Below are positions 12,086 through 23,177 of a stretch of DNA of 64,000 bases, piece after piece (position 1 is the first letter of the stretch; each line of letters begins with the position of its first letter). A program made the translations under genes and the position numbers. Origin of the DNA: Capsicum annuum. Taxonomy: Eukaryota; Streptophyta; Magnoliopsida; Solanales; Solanaceae. The notes beneath the pieces were generated by a model. The model saw only the letters and a program-made list of their open reading frames with translations. It was not told where the DNA came from and did not search any database. Location of the stretch: NCBI RefSeq assembly GCF_002878395.1, contig NC_061121.1, positions 49,822,945-49,886,944 on the forward strand. The letters are read 5' to 3'.

Positions 12086-12949
12086 TTACCAAAAAAATCT
12101 TAATTCTTTTTCATGCATTCACATGGCATAACATCCTTTGGTTGCATTATTGAGAATAGGAACATTGTGTATTTTTCTACCTAGCTCAGATTTCTAGCAT
12201 ATCTATCTTTATTTATTTATTTATTTTTAAATTATTGTGTAGTTTTTCTAATAACACACAAAATTTTCCTAGTGCAGACTGGGGCAGAAAAATTTTATTC
12301 ATTTTGTTTTGTGATGGCTTGCAGGTTTTTATGCAAAGCATAGGTTTATCTGAGAATGAAATTCCGTCTCAAGTCAGAATATAGAAGAATGGTCAATTTG
12401 AAGACAATTAGAGTCAGTTTTGCATCTGTAGCGGCCCAATATCTCAAGAAACATTTTTTAGCTTCTGATCAGGAGAACAAGCATCCAAAAGTATTCTATA
12501 AACTGTCTTTTGGTAGAGTGTCAATGACTCAATCTAAGTTTCAAATCAAGTCTCAAATCCTAATTTCAAGATCAAATTTTGAGAGCATGGACCCATCAGA
12601 AGAAGGTGAGGCGATAACTGAATATCCAAGAGGAAGATCTGAAGCAAAAGAATCAAGACAAATAGAATAGATAGGATCTTGTATTTCATTTCTAGTTTCA
12701 TTTTCTTTTTCTGATGTAATAAAAAGAGCCACGACCCGTAAACTCGACGAAATCTCAACTCGACTCTCTAACTCATCCATTCGTTCCTACATATGACCTG
12801 ATTCTCTTATAACCCGAGATATGTAGGTTGTACAAAGCAAGGGCTCGGTCACACCTCTTACCCAATATTTAACTTTTTTTATATTCGAATAAATTATTTG
12901 GTCAAAAATCAGTTATGTTTACTTCTTTGCTTGAAAACTCTCCATGTTT

Positions 12950-12966
12950 CCAAGCAAAGAGGAGCA
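12950..12966 (+). promoter_or_regulatory. Polypurine tract before the 3' LTR
   Basis: CCAAGCAAAGAGGAGCA immediately precedes TTCTATAAATACCTAATTT. This resembles the PPT/LTR junction of Solanaceae Tat elements, where a purine run is followed by TGTA.ATACC. The LTR start here would be slightly mutated. Confidence 0.6.
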
Positions 12967-15355
12967 TTCTATAAATACCTAATTTTTTATCAAAACCTAA
13001 TGTTTTTGCCATTTTAGGGTTCAATTTGGTTTTAGGGTCTAAATTAGATATTTTAAGTTTATCTTATTTTTACTAAATTTGATTTAAAAATTTTGAAAAA
13101 AGCTACAAAAATACAATCACATTTTAAATAAGCTTTTATTTTTATTATTTATTTATTTAAAAAATAAAAAAATAATAATAAATTATATATATATATATTG
13201 TTTTCTTCTTCTTCTTTTAACTTTTAATAAATAATCTAGTGATATTAATATTTCTTAATCATATTTCTAAGACTAGTTATTTAACTTATTTGTATTTTAT
13301 TATTTTTAAATAGATTTTATCATTTTTATTTTATTTAAAATATTGAAAAGAAAAAAGAAAAAACCTAAAAGCTACCCTAATTCCCACGCTCCCTCACTTT
13401 TTCATAACCAACACCCATTACCCCATTCTTCCTCATTTTCCTCCTACACATGCACACACAAACTAAAGCAACATGCAATATATTAATACACACACAGAGA
13501 CAAACAAAAAAGGGGGAAGAAGGATGAGAGAAAAAGAAACAAAAGAATATTGAAAAACAAAAAGAAAGAGAGAAAAACATTAACAGAAAAAAATTGAGAA
13601 GAAACAAAAAGGGAAAAACAAAGAATCAAGAAAAAAAGAGTTTTCCAAAGGATTCGAAGTTTGGAGTTCGATTTTGGTTCCTATTTTGAGTTTTCGGTGA
13701 AAGCGTCCTTCTTTCTATCATAGCTATTTTACCGTAGAGGTTAGTATTCTATTCTTGTTCTATATTCGTAAGTTTCGTGTAAATTTGTAGATGTGAATGT
13801 TAATCGTTTATCTCAGTTTTATGGAATCTAAAGGCCTTATATGTGACCTTATCATTATCAAAAATACCATGCATTTATTATTACTGTGTGTAGATATGTT
13901 TTGATCTGGCCTGATATTCATCATTTTTTTTTTGTATTTATCTTTGTTTACTTTGACTAGATTTGAGTTCTGGTAGATAATGCGTATCAAGTATTTGTGT
14001 AAATCATTTCGAGATTGATTTATATCCTGATATTAGTAGGGTTTTTTTAACAAGGAAATCTTTCTATGAAAACCTTCAAATAATATGTGTTTCTAATCGA
14101 ACAATGATTTTGTTAGTTTATTTAAAGTATAATAAGGGATGTTTTATCATTTTCTTCACTTTAAGCTAGTTACCCGAAGCATGTGGTCATTCTCTTTTAG
14201 AATAAGTTTCCTTTTAGCAAGTCTTTCATATTTAGTTTGTCTTTGTTAAATGTTTAAACAAGTTATAAAAAGTAAAGTTAAGAAAAAGGTAGGATTTTGG
14301 GTACAAAGAAAAGTCACTATTATGCGCTTATCACATTTTTTTTTGTTTTGTTTGGTTGAGTTTTCTCTTCCTTCTTGTATTATTTTGAAAATCTAAAGAT
14401 ATGTGGGACTTCTCCATTTTCATGTGTTCCCATAAATCAATTGCATCTTAAGTTATTATATAACTAGGTCGTTGGTATATCTTAGCAAATTATGACCTTC
14501 TAATAATATATATTTACAATGATATATAATGTGTCAAAACAATTAGTTGGGATCATAAAGTCAAGGGAATAAACTATTTTAGTTGTGTATCTATGAATAT
14601 GTTGTAATTGAAAAAAATAAACATTATTTTGTTTCTCTCATGGAGTTTAGATTTGCTTGGGTATAGATGAGAACGAGTGTATTTTGGGCATGTTATACTC
14701 AATGTAGTTTTTATAAAGAATAAGAAATATTTTATTTTCAACACTTTGTTTCTTCATTTCTTTCTTCATGTGCCATAATTTGGTGTTAAATGCAATAATA
14801 TCTTTTAAATGTAGTTGTTTCTATTTTCTTACTATTAATGAATTCGAATCAGACATGAAGGTGAATTTAACCTGATTTGAATCAGATCATTATTTAAATA
14901 GTAGAAGTTCCAAAAAATGGATTTTGAGCCATAAAAATACAAGACCCTGAGTATTTCAGTATTGTTTGTATACAAAGTTGTTATTCCCATCCAAAGTTGT
15001 TATTCCCAAAGAGAACCAGAATCATTTTCAAAAACAGCACTCTATAGATCAAATTTTCAAAATCCTACAAAAAGTAAAAAATGTCCACAGTATGTGAATG
15101 GAACTTCTTACCACCAAAGACTGAGATAGGTAATTAGTGTAACTATATATGCTGCCATGCCATTTGCCTGCAATAAGCAACGCATGAATTTCAAAATTTG
15201 AATGGATTAACTGTACAACAATTGCAGAGAAGTCTTTTACCATGTCAGGAAACAAAGTAGTGAAGTAAACTAGCCACAGTAACATTTGCAATTCAAGAAT
15301 TCACATAATGAAACAGTCCACAGCAAAAATCATCAAAAGAAATATCATCAAGTAC

Positions 15356-15760
15356 CTTATAGACTGGCCGGTGTCCAGTTGAAGATATTGGTCCTTCGAC
15401 CCTTTTACCAGGCAACAAAAGCTGAAGTGTAGCCTGAAATATAGCATAGCAAATTAGAAAGAGAGAATCTAATTACGAAGAACAAATACCTTCATACTGA
15501 AGTTTGGACCATAATCCTGTGCATAAACTTCTTCAGTGATCACTGGCTTACCATTGCACATATATAGTTAGAACTGAATGTAACAAAACTTGCATACATA
15601 CAAGTTGAAGCTTCTTGGAAAGTTTTCCCTCTTTACAATTTGATCATAGAGTGTAAAAGTTCTTTTTATGTATCACTACACACAGAAAATAAAATGAAAT
15701 AATACCTGCTGATACTTCCTTACACTGGTATCTCTTTGCCATTCGAGTATCTTTCCACCA
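15356..15760 (-). pseudogene. Three-exon fragment of an unidentified host gene
   Basis: Minus-strand exons 15706-about 15755, 15490-15542 and 15356-15433 are separated by GT-AG introns of 163 and 56 bases and join in one phase. The encoded peptide contains DTRMAKRYQCKEV, then ITEEVYAQDYGPNFSMK, then ATLQLLLPGKRVEGPI and SSTGHRPVYK. The third exon ends AAG|GTACTT, a good donor. The upstream limit is set by an in-frame stop. The family was not recognised. The phase-consistent splicing and non-repetitive amino-acid content make it likely a piece of a real gene copied here. Confidence 0.55.
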
Positions 15761-15775
15761 ATTTCACAAGCAGCA

Positions 15776-16683
15776 GTTTACCCAAATCTTGAGTCCTCAA
15801 CTCTTTTCCCTTTCCAACTATGAATTTGCTCAGGTATATTAGATTTCTCAGCCTACTTATTTGAGATGGCATTTCCTTAGTCTTTTAGTAGCTCTAAGAT
15901 CAAGCTATCGTAAGTTAATTAGTTTAAACGATTCTTCGGACAATTCATTAAGATATGCGAAGCCTGACAATGATATCTGAAGATTGTACAGAGTAGGGAC
16001 AAAGAAGATGTTTCAAATTACCAATTACCAAGGAGGCAATTCTGTTATTCCACGATGTTCGTACAAAGACAAGACCCGTAAAGAGCTAAGAAAAAACAAC
16101 AAACCTTGTACAAACTTATTACCTTGTAATCAGTAGTGCTAACGTCCTCAAAAGCTTGGCATCTTTAAGTGTTTTTGAATTTCTCAAACACATCATAATC
16201 TGAAGTTAATAACTCAAATGGTGACTCAACTTTGGACTTTTATCCCAAAAAGTCACTCAACTTTGGACTTTTATCCCAAAAAGTCACTCAACTTTCAAAT
16301 TTTGACTTTTGAGTGACTTTTTGAGTAAAAATGTGAAAATTGAGTGACTTTCTGAGTAAAAATGTGAAAGTTGAGTGATTTTCTGATTAAAGATCAAAGT
16401 AGAGTGACTTTCTGGGCTAAAAGTCCAAAGTTGAGTGACTTTCTGGGATAAAAGTTCAAAATTCAGTGACCATTTGAGTTATTAACTCTCATAATCTGCT
16501 TTGAGATATGAGACGTGTCTCACTCTTCAGGTGTATAGTTTTCCAGTTATTCTCTGGCCTAGCACAAAACTTTGAAGAAATACTTTGAGCCAAATCGTTG
16601 ACCAAAGCATGCATTAAAAACTTATTTCTACCAAATCTTTTAAAAAAGAATCGAACCCTAGAAATGTTGGTTCCCGACATCAT
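15776..16683 (-). pseudogene. NLR (CC-NB-LRR, I2/R3a or RPP13-like class) gene fragment, split by a MITE
   Basis: Minus-strand reading gives NKFLMHALVNDLAQSISSKF (16630-16550), the region around the NB-ARC MHD motif, here MHA instead of MHD. This is followed by RHVSYLKADYDVFEKF across the MITE site, LRVLSLYEHRGITELPPW (about 16050) and LINLR..LDLRATKRLRKMP SQISRLRNL (about 15900-15850), then FIVGKGKELRTQDLGK (about 15790). These are the NB-ARC end and first leucine-rich repeats of a typical Solanaceae NLR. Several stops and small frameshifts are present. It has no ATG or P-loop, so it is only an internal fragment, directly abutting a different gene fragment at about 15765. Confidence 0.8.
16203..16488. 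mobile_element. Mutator-type MITE with 10-bp target duplication
   Basis: The ends AAGTTAATAACTCAAATGGT and the reverse complement of the right end GAGTTAATAACTCAAATGGT match over more than 40 bases with few differences. The flanking duplication TCATAATCTG is at 16193-16202 and 16489-16498. The interior is nearly palindromic with repeated AGTCACTCAACTTT words. A 9-11 base duplication with long inverted ends is the Mutator signature. It interrupts the NLR fragment. Confidence 0.9.
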
Positions 16684-16699
16684 AATTCATAAAATCCAT

Positions 16700-17200
16700 C
16701 AAAATTTCCATTCTTAACAACTAAAAAATCCATCAAAATTCCCATTCTAGAAAATCCATCAAAACCCAACAAAATTTTCATTCTTAACAACTAGAAAATT
16801 CACAAAACACATCAAATTGCAGATTTTGTAAGCTCACAATTTCAATAAACAAGAGAAATAAAGAACCTTATTTTCAATTTTGACCTAAAAACTCTAAATT
16901 GCAATGATTTGTTACATGAAAGAAGTACTTGTACCACTTTTCATTACTATTGAAGCTAGAAATATTGAAGAACTGATATTCAGAAGAACTGGTTCCATGA
17001 ATATTCAGCTACTATTAAAGCTGGGTATCATTGTATCTGTCCAATTACAGATAGTTTAAGGCTAAATGGTGCGGAGCATTGAGTTTTTAGGGGGGAGTTA
17101 ATACTTGGATGTGAAGGGAGAGAAAAGTGGGAAAATAAAGTACTTGAAAAATTTTGGAGGTAAATAAAAAAAAAAAAAAGGGAATAAAATATTTTGCCCG
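16700..17200. other. Short direct repeats, no gene
   Basis: 'AAAATCCATCAAAATT(T/C)CCATTCT' recurs three times near 16690-16790. Nothing coding was recognised between the NLR fragment and the CACTA terminus. Confidence 0.45.
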
Positions 17201-18135
17201 CCCTGTTTAGCCACGATATGTTTGCCACAATCTGTAATGTGTAGAGAAGTTTTAAATTTTTTGTTAATTTAGCCACGGTTTTTGTAACCATGGCTAATAA
17301 ATCGTGGGTAAGATGCATTTTTTGGTAGTGGTAAGGGAGTAAGATGAGATACATATTTATTCTAAATTTCATTGCATTAAAAAACAAAGAGGAAAAACTC
17401 ATTTGCAAGAGAGCGGACTCGAAAAAGAATGATTTAGGATCTTGATATTGAGAAAATTAAGGTTTAACATACAAGAGAAAGTTAACGATGAAGTTGAAAA
17501 GCCCTGCTACCGATCATTCATTCTAATAAAATCAACATACTATTTTGAAAGTTAATCTAATTAAGTTGGGTAGATTCTAAACCTATTAGGTGCTTATCTA
17601 GACTTGGAAAAGTGGGACGATTCATAAATGTCTCAAAGGTGCGAGAAATATATCAAAACTCGTGGTAAGGCCGAAAAGTACTACTATCGGTAAACCACAC
17701 ATCAATACAGTTTTAAAAATATTCAAAAATAAATAAAAGTAGAATAGAAGTCACTTTTAGGCTAACAAATATTATAAATCCAAAAGATTAATCTAAGCCA
17801 GACATAAGTCATTAAAGCGACCGTGTCAGAACCACAAGATTAGAAGGGTGCCTCACACCTTCTCCTCGGTCAACTTTATTCCTTATCCAAATTTCTAGTT
17901 CACAGACCAACAATATAGAGTCATTTTCTTTAATTGGAGATTCAATAAGGTGACTTGCAACACCCAGACTCAATTCCAAGTGGCGACTCTGTAAAATAAA
18001 TAATCCCTTTTTAAAACGTCACTTTAATTTGAAAAATTCATTTTCTCTAAAACCAACTCCCTAATGGGGTTGGATGTGGAAAAAATAGAGATGTGAAAAT
18101 GGGACAAAAGAAATGAAAGAAAATATTGGTGGTTT

Positions 18136-18402
18136 TGTAAATAAATATTCTGAAATAAACTAAAACAAAAGAGGAGGGGAGAGAGACCTATAGATATAAG
18201 AAAAGACTTTGTTTCTTCTTCTTTTTTGGTGTGTCTCTACAATGTAGTAAACAATGACTTTTATAGGCAATAGTATGTGTAATATATGTACTATGTGAAA
18301 ATACATTCACAAACTTTACATGCTACAAAGTATCTGTAGTATGTGTAGCTACAATGGTATGTGTAGTATGTGAACATCCACCAAATAAATAAATTATTTA
18401 CA
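18136..18402 (-). repeat. 3' LTR of the copia element
   Basis: Begins TGTAAATAAATATTC and ends AATTATTTACA in plus orientation. The adjoining CCAAGAGGGAGTAC (minus strand, 18403-18416) is the expected polypurine tract. Confidence 0.8.
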
Positions 18403-18589
18403 GTACTCCCTCTTGGATGTTCATGTAAAAGAGAAATTCTAAAGAAAATAAGATGTACATAACGGTTTGTAATATGCGTTGTTTTCTCCCTCATTAGAAA
18501 CCTTGCCAGGAAAACCCAATGGGCAAAAACCTTGGTTAAAGAAAAAAGAGTTCAGTGCGTATGTACTCCCCCTGATAAAAACATCACTT

Positions 18590-19660
18590 AATATCTAGGA
18601 GATGACGCATCCAAATCTTGTTCTCAACTTCTCAAAGGTTGATGTTGGCAATGCTTTAGTGAACATATCTTCTAGATTATGGCTTGAACAAATTTATTGA
18701 ACAACTATTTCACCTTTCTTCTCAAGATCATGAGTGAAAATAAATTTTGGTGAAATGTGTTTTGTTCTATCTCCTTTAATGTAACCTCCCTTCAACTGAG
18801 CTATACATGCAACATTATCTTCATACAATGTAGTTGGAATATCATTATTCAAATGAAATCCACACATTTCCTGAATATGTTGAGTCATTGATCTCAATCA
18901 AATACACTCTCGGCTCGCTTCATGAATGGAATTGATTTCTGCATAATTTGAAGAAGTTGCAGGTAATGTTTGCTTCATTGAAAGCCATGATATAGTTGTG
19001 CCACTATATGTAAATAAATAACCCGTCTGAGAACGAGCCTTATGTGGATCAGACAAGTATCCTGCATCTGCATAACCAATCATTTCTGACTTGAATTCAT
19101 TTGAATAAAATAATCCCAAGTCAATGGTTCTCCAAAGATATCTGAGTATATGCTTGACACAATTCCAATGTATTTTAGTTGGGGAAGAGATAAATCTTGC
19201 CAATAAACTTACCGCAAAACAAATATCTTGTCGAGTATTATTGGCAAGATACATTAGTGCCCCGATTGCACTAAGATATGGAGTTTTATCACCAAGAAGC
19301 TTTTCATCATTTTCTTGAGGTCGAAATGGATCTTTGTTTATATCAAGCAATCTCACAATCATTGGGGCACTCAATGGATGTGATTTATCCATGTAAAATC
19401 ACTTTAAAATCTTTTTGTATATGTTGATTGATGAACAAAAATTTCATTTGTCAAATGCTTAATCTGTAGGCTGAGACAAAATTTTGTCTTTCCCAAATCT
19501 TTCATTTCAAATTCTTTCTTCAAATACTCAACAACTTTTGAAAGCTCCTTGGGAGTGCCAATGATATTCAAGTCATCAAAATAAACAACTATTATAGCAA
19601 ATTCAGATCCAGACCTTCTTAAGATCGTCGGAAATTTAATAATTGATATGGTCATTGCTT
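18590..19660 (-). pseudogene. Copia RT C-terminal part and RNase H
   Basis: On the minus strand YFDDLNIIGT at about 19575 is the catalytic reverse-transcriptase box with Phe in place of the usual Val. KKEFEMKDLG and PYLSAIGALMYLANNTRQD follow, then RNase H words MIGYADAGYLSDPHKARSQTGY, LYEDNVACIAQL, GDRTKHISPKF and DMFTKALPTSTF. Three frame breaks lie at about 19400, 18897 and 18640. The N-terminal half of RT is absent. Confidence 0.85.
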
Positions 19661-19664
19661 CGCA

Positions 19665-20445
19665 CTTTAAGGTTGTCGAGAATTTTTAAATTCGATGTTT
19701 TTCATTATTTTTGACTTCATCACACAATTCATAACCAAAGAATCGACAACAAACCAACATGAGAAATTATTCACCGACAACAAAGATCAAACAACTCACA
19801 TCACTCCTTATTTTTCCATTGACAGAAAACACACAGCTGACCCAATACATACACAAATTTACACACACATAAGGGACGAAAAACACACACAAACGTACTT
19901 CACTGGAATTGAAAAACTACAACCCATACACACGCAGCACACATTTTTTGAATTTTAAGAAATTAAAAAATCAGCACCAAACCAGGTAGGTATTCAAAAA
20001 AAAAATAGGTGGGTATTCGTAGAAAATTATGAAAAATCAGCACCAAAGATTTTGTACAATCATATATTCAACATCAATTTTCATAGTTGATAAATTTAAA
20101 AAAAAAAAATTGATAAGTGGGTATTCTTTGATTTCTAAAATTGAAGAAAATGATAGAAAGAGAAAGTAAAGAAAATTTAATGAGTTCATTTTGGCTTTTG
20201 AGACTGAAGAAAAGAAGATGAAGAGAATGGAAAAAGATGGATTGAGATTGAAGAAAAGAAGATGAAGAGAAAGGGGAAAATGGATTGAGATTAAAATAAT
20301 TAAAGTAAAATAATTAATTTTTTAGATAAAAAAATTTTAAAATGGCGTGGCAGCGAGTGCAGCTCACTACCTGAAACAATATCTGGGCATGAGCTTTTAG
20401 GGGTGTAAATATTCTACTTTAAAATAGTTCAGGGAGGTCATAGGA
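19665..20445. other. Non-copia sequence occupying the place of integrase
   Basis: This stretch holds AAAAATCAGCACCAAA twice (about 19965 and 20034) and GGTGGGTATTC-like words, and is otherwise AT-rich without coding motifs. It lies exactly where integrase and the RT N-terminus should be, so a deletion and a filler or insertion event took place. No terminal repeats were identified. Confidence 0.45.
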
Positions 20446-20449
20446 CCCC

Positions 20450-20881
20450 TCAAAGTATAAGTGTATAGTTAGGATTTGAGGTAAAGGTTGGGGGGGCTTT
20501 TGGCCATTTTCTCTTATAGTAATATAAGAGATAGTCAATTTTTCCTTCATTTGCAGTCTCAATGTGATAGCCATTTTTGTGAATAACCTTGAAACTTAAC
20601 AAGTTTCCTTGAGACTTACTACAATATAATGCATTATCAATGGTCAATATTGTTTCCCCGGGTAGTAATAAGGTCGCTCTTTCAGAACCCTCAATTAACT
20701 TTGTACTACTGGATATTGTAATAACATGAGCCATTTTCATAATTAAATTAGAGAAATGTTTCTTTTCTCTTAATATAGTGTGAGTTGTAGCACTATCAAG
20801 AAGACATATATCTCCATTACTCATCTTGAATCCAATTGAAGATTGAAAAAATTTTATTATTTTCACAAAATAAAAATACAT
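20450..20881 (-). pseudogene. Copia protease region
   Basis: Contains CLLDSATTHTILREKKHF, where DSA replaces the common DSG/DTG protease triad, and NALYCSKSQGNLLSF.. KNGYHIET, the standard downstream segment of copia polyproteins. Open over 143 codons, then lost at the filler. Confidence 0.75.
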
Positions 20882-20925
20882 GATAAGAAATGTGAAATCT
20901 CACAATCTTACAATAAAACTTAAAT

Positions 20926-20930
<5 letters not shown>

Positions 20931-21007
<77 letters not shown>
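20931..21007. repeat. (ATT)n microsatellite
   Basis: About 25 uninterrupted ATT units inside the copia element between gag and protease remains. Confidence 0.95.
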
Positions 21008-21310
21008 TTGAAATGTAAAAAAAACATAATAGAAAAACATGCTAAAAATAACATAATAAAAGAACATTATTTATTCTCCCAATAACTTGATCAAGATTTA
21101 GTTTTGGTCTCCAAAGAAGTCTTCAGCTTCCAAATGAGTTATATCATCAAGGCCATTAAAATAATCATCTTTCAAGACCAAGTTTGCCTCAATATTGTCA
21201 TCATATTTTTGTAAAGGTCCTGCCTCATCATCATTTTTGAAAGTCAAAGGTCACTCCATTCGGGCATTAGAAAAGGTCCAATCTCTATTTCTCTTTCTTT
21301 TGCAAGATTC

Positions 21311-22165
21311 TTAATAAAGCCTAGAAAAATGCTTAGGCACCCGACATTCATTCTTCCAGTGGCCTTTCATGCCACAACGATGACAATTACCTCTTGAAGG
21401 ATTACTTTGGGAACCCATTTGGTTCTCCCTTTTTTGGTTACCATCACCATGACGATTATTATATCGTCCCCTGTCATTGCCACATCCACGCATATTATTA
21501 TGACCCCGATCTTGCCGTCTTTTAGGCTGGCCATGTGCTTGTACCCTATTTGCTTCCGATAGAGGAGCAGCTCCAGTGGAACGGGCTTTATAATTTTTAA
21601 TCAAAAGGGTATTGTGTTGTTCAGCCACTAGAAGGTATGAGATCAATTCAGAATACTTCTGAAAGTCCTTTTCACGGTATTGCTGCTGTAGTATCACATT
21701 TGAGGCATGAAAACTAGTTAGTGTTTTTTCCATCATGTCCTCATTATTTATAGTTTCCCCACATAATTTTAATTGGGAAATAATCCTGAACACAGCAGAA
21801 TTATATTCAACAACGGTTTTAAAGTCTTGAAATCGTTAGTGTATCCACTCATAACTAGCTTTAGGTAGTACCATAGCCTTTAGGTGGTTATACCTTCCCT
21901 TCAAATCAGTCCACAATTCAAGTGGATCTTTCACTGTAAGGTATTCAACCTTCAGTCCTTCATCCATATGATGACGAAGGAATATCATATCCTTGTCCTT
22001 GTCCTGACTCGACACTGCATTATCCAGGGTAATAGTAGTACTAAGACCCGTAGCAGTTAGGTGAATCTCAGCGTCGAGAACCCATGACAAATAATTTTTT
22101 CTGGAGATGTCAAGTTCCACAAACTCAAGCTTTGACAAGTTTGACATAATGAAGTTGGACAACAA
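21311..22165 (-). pseudogene. Copia gag relic
   Basis: Two open blocks on the minus strand. 22147-21836 carries LEFVELDISRKNYLSW, LDAEIHLTATGL and ELWTDLKGRYNHLK of the gag N-terminal domain. 21793-21311 carries QYREKDFQKYSELISYLLVAE, a basic Arg/Gly-rich stretch and the zinc knuckle CHRCGMKGHWKNEC (C-X2-C-X4-H-X4-C intact). One stop separates them. Confidence 0.85.
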
Positions 22166-22321
22166 TACAATAACATAAAAAAAAAGTTATGTGTAACTTT
22201 AACATTAAAATCAAAACTTTGATAAAAGAAAAATAACAAACTACAATATTCAAGACAAGTAAGTTGATTATATCTGACGGATTGAAAACTTGAAAAGGAG
22301 TAGAGTCGTATTGATAACGTG

Positions 22322-22579
22322 TTGTAAATAAATATTCTGAAATAAACTAAAACAAAAGAGGAGGGGAGAGAGGCCTATAGATATAATAAAAGACTTTGTT
22401 TTCTTCTTCTTTTTTGGTGTGTCTCTACAATGTAGTAAACAATACCTTTTATAGGCAATAGTATGTGTACTATGAAAATACACTCATAAACTTTACATGC
22501 TAAAAAATATGTGTAGTATGTGTAGCAACAATGGTATGTATAGTAAATAAACATCCACCAAAGAAATAAATTATTTACA
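22322..22579 (-). repeat. 5' LTR of the copia element
   Basis: Direct repeat of the left LTR with small differences (for example, one shortened copy of the GTATGTGTAG words). Ends AATTATTTACA. Confidence 0.8.
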
Positions 22580-22599
22580 ATAGGTGGGACATTACATTG

Positions 22600-23120
22600 A
22601 AAATTATGTCTTCATTTTTTTAATTGCATCAAAAAATAAATGAAAATAATTAAATTATAAGGTTGTTGACACAGTGCTTTAAGGCCTTAATCATTGACGA
22701 GGAAGAAAATTATTGATGGGCTCATAATCTTTCATACTTATTTATCTTTCAATTTTTAATCTTTTTCCTCTTTTGTTAATTTTACTTTGATTTTTTTAAT
22801 TAATTTTTCTTAACCTTTATGTTTTTTCGTTTTCTCCTCTCAACTTTTATTTTTCCCTCTTTTTTTCTTTGATTTTTCTTTGTTCTTTTCTCTTTTTTTC
22901 TTTTTAATTTTTTCCTGAGCCATTATTTTTTTTCTTTTTTATTTTTTTTAGCCATTATTTTTTGTTTTATCTTTTTTTTCTCAACGTTTATTATTATAAT
23001 GTTTTCCTTTACTTCTCTCAATTATTATGTTTTCTTTTTTTTCTTTGATATTTCTTCTTTTAAAAATATTTTTCTTCATTTTTTTCTCAACTTTTATTAT
23101 TTTTCTTTTTTTTTCTTCAA
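22600..23120. repeat. Pyrimidine-rich low-complexity tract
   Basis: A T/C-dominated tract with recurring 'ctcaacttttatt' and 'tttttcttt' words, no coding content. Its complement-like partner is the purine tract at 25560-26010 on the other side of the array. Confidence 0.6.
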
Positions 23121-23177
23121 TTTCTTTCAAATAACAAGTTACGCCCCATGAGAAAAAACATTGACATTATCACATTG

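Larger units (their letters stand above)
14900..17330 (-). mobile_element. Right end of a second CACTA-type element carrying captured gene fragments (left end not found)
   Basis: The terminus is TTTTTTGGTAGTG ending at 17330, on the minus strand 5'-CACTACCAAAAAATGCAT, a canonical CACTA end. Inside it are the subterminal inverted words CCACGGTTTTTGTAACCATGG and GCCACGATATG/CACAATCTG. No matching CACTA start was found on the left, so the left limit is only an estimate. The block contains an NLR fragment and three spliced-looking exons of another gene, both on the minus strand. That content suggests a gene-capturing non-autonomous CACTA, but a truncated element beside unrelated gene debris is also possible. 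Confidence 0.5.
7425..18096 (+). mobile_element. Tat/Ogre-type Ty3 LTR retrotransposon without recognisable gag-pol
   Basis: The 3' part of the 5' LTR (7425-7748) matches 17775-18096 base for base over most of its length, including the phrase CAAGTGGCGACTCTGTAAAA. It is followed by a primer site TGGCGACTCCACTAGGGA at 7751, typical of tRNA-Arg-primed Tat elements. A purine tract at 12950-12966 precedes the start of a long 3' LTR. The internal 5.2 kb holds arrays and spaced motifs but no reverse transcriptase, integrase or protease motif, so this is a non-autonomous or heavily deleted derivative. Its 5' LTR is interrupted by the CACTA element; its 3' LTR carries nested insertions. Confidence 0.75.
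12968..18096 (+). repeat. 3' LTR (~5 kb) of the Tat-like element, with nested insertions
   Basis: It starts after the purine tract and ends at the position equivalent to the 5' LTR end. About 13380-13700 is a purine-rich, transcript-leader-like stretch ending GAGTTTTCCAAAGG.., plausible for the R/U5 part. 13700-14900 is plain AT-rich LTR DNA without genes. An insertion block occupies roughly 14900-17330. After it the LTR resumes to the end. The length fits Ogre-type LTRs, which reach several kilobases. Confidence 0.6.
18136..22579 (-). mobile_element. Degraded Ty1/copia retrotransposon
   Basis: LTRs of about 260 bp (18136-18402 and about 22322-22579) match closely, both containing ATAAATATTCTGAAATAAAC and AACATCCACCAAA. 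On the minus strand the 5' LTR is followed by AACACGTTATCAATACGA, the half-tRNA-iMet type primer site seen in many plant copia elements. Gag, protease, RT and RNase H remains are in the right order, but the integrase region is missing and replaced by about 0.8 kb of other sequence. No clear 5-bp target duplication was seen (GGTTT versus ATAGG), so an end may have rearranged. Confidence 0.85.

Noticed and set aside
12356..12670. 104-residue open frame just before the Tat 3' LTR
   Set aside because: No recognisable domain, ordinary length for chance in this region, and no retroelement motif around it.
18131..22584. Target duplication for the first copia element
   Set aside because: The bases next to the LTRs (GGTTT and ATAGG) do not match, so none is claimed.
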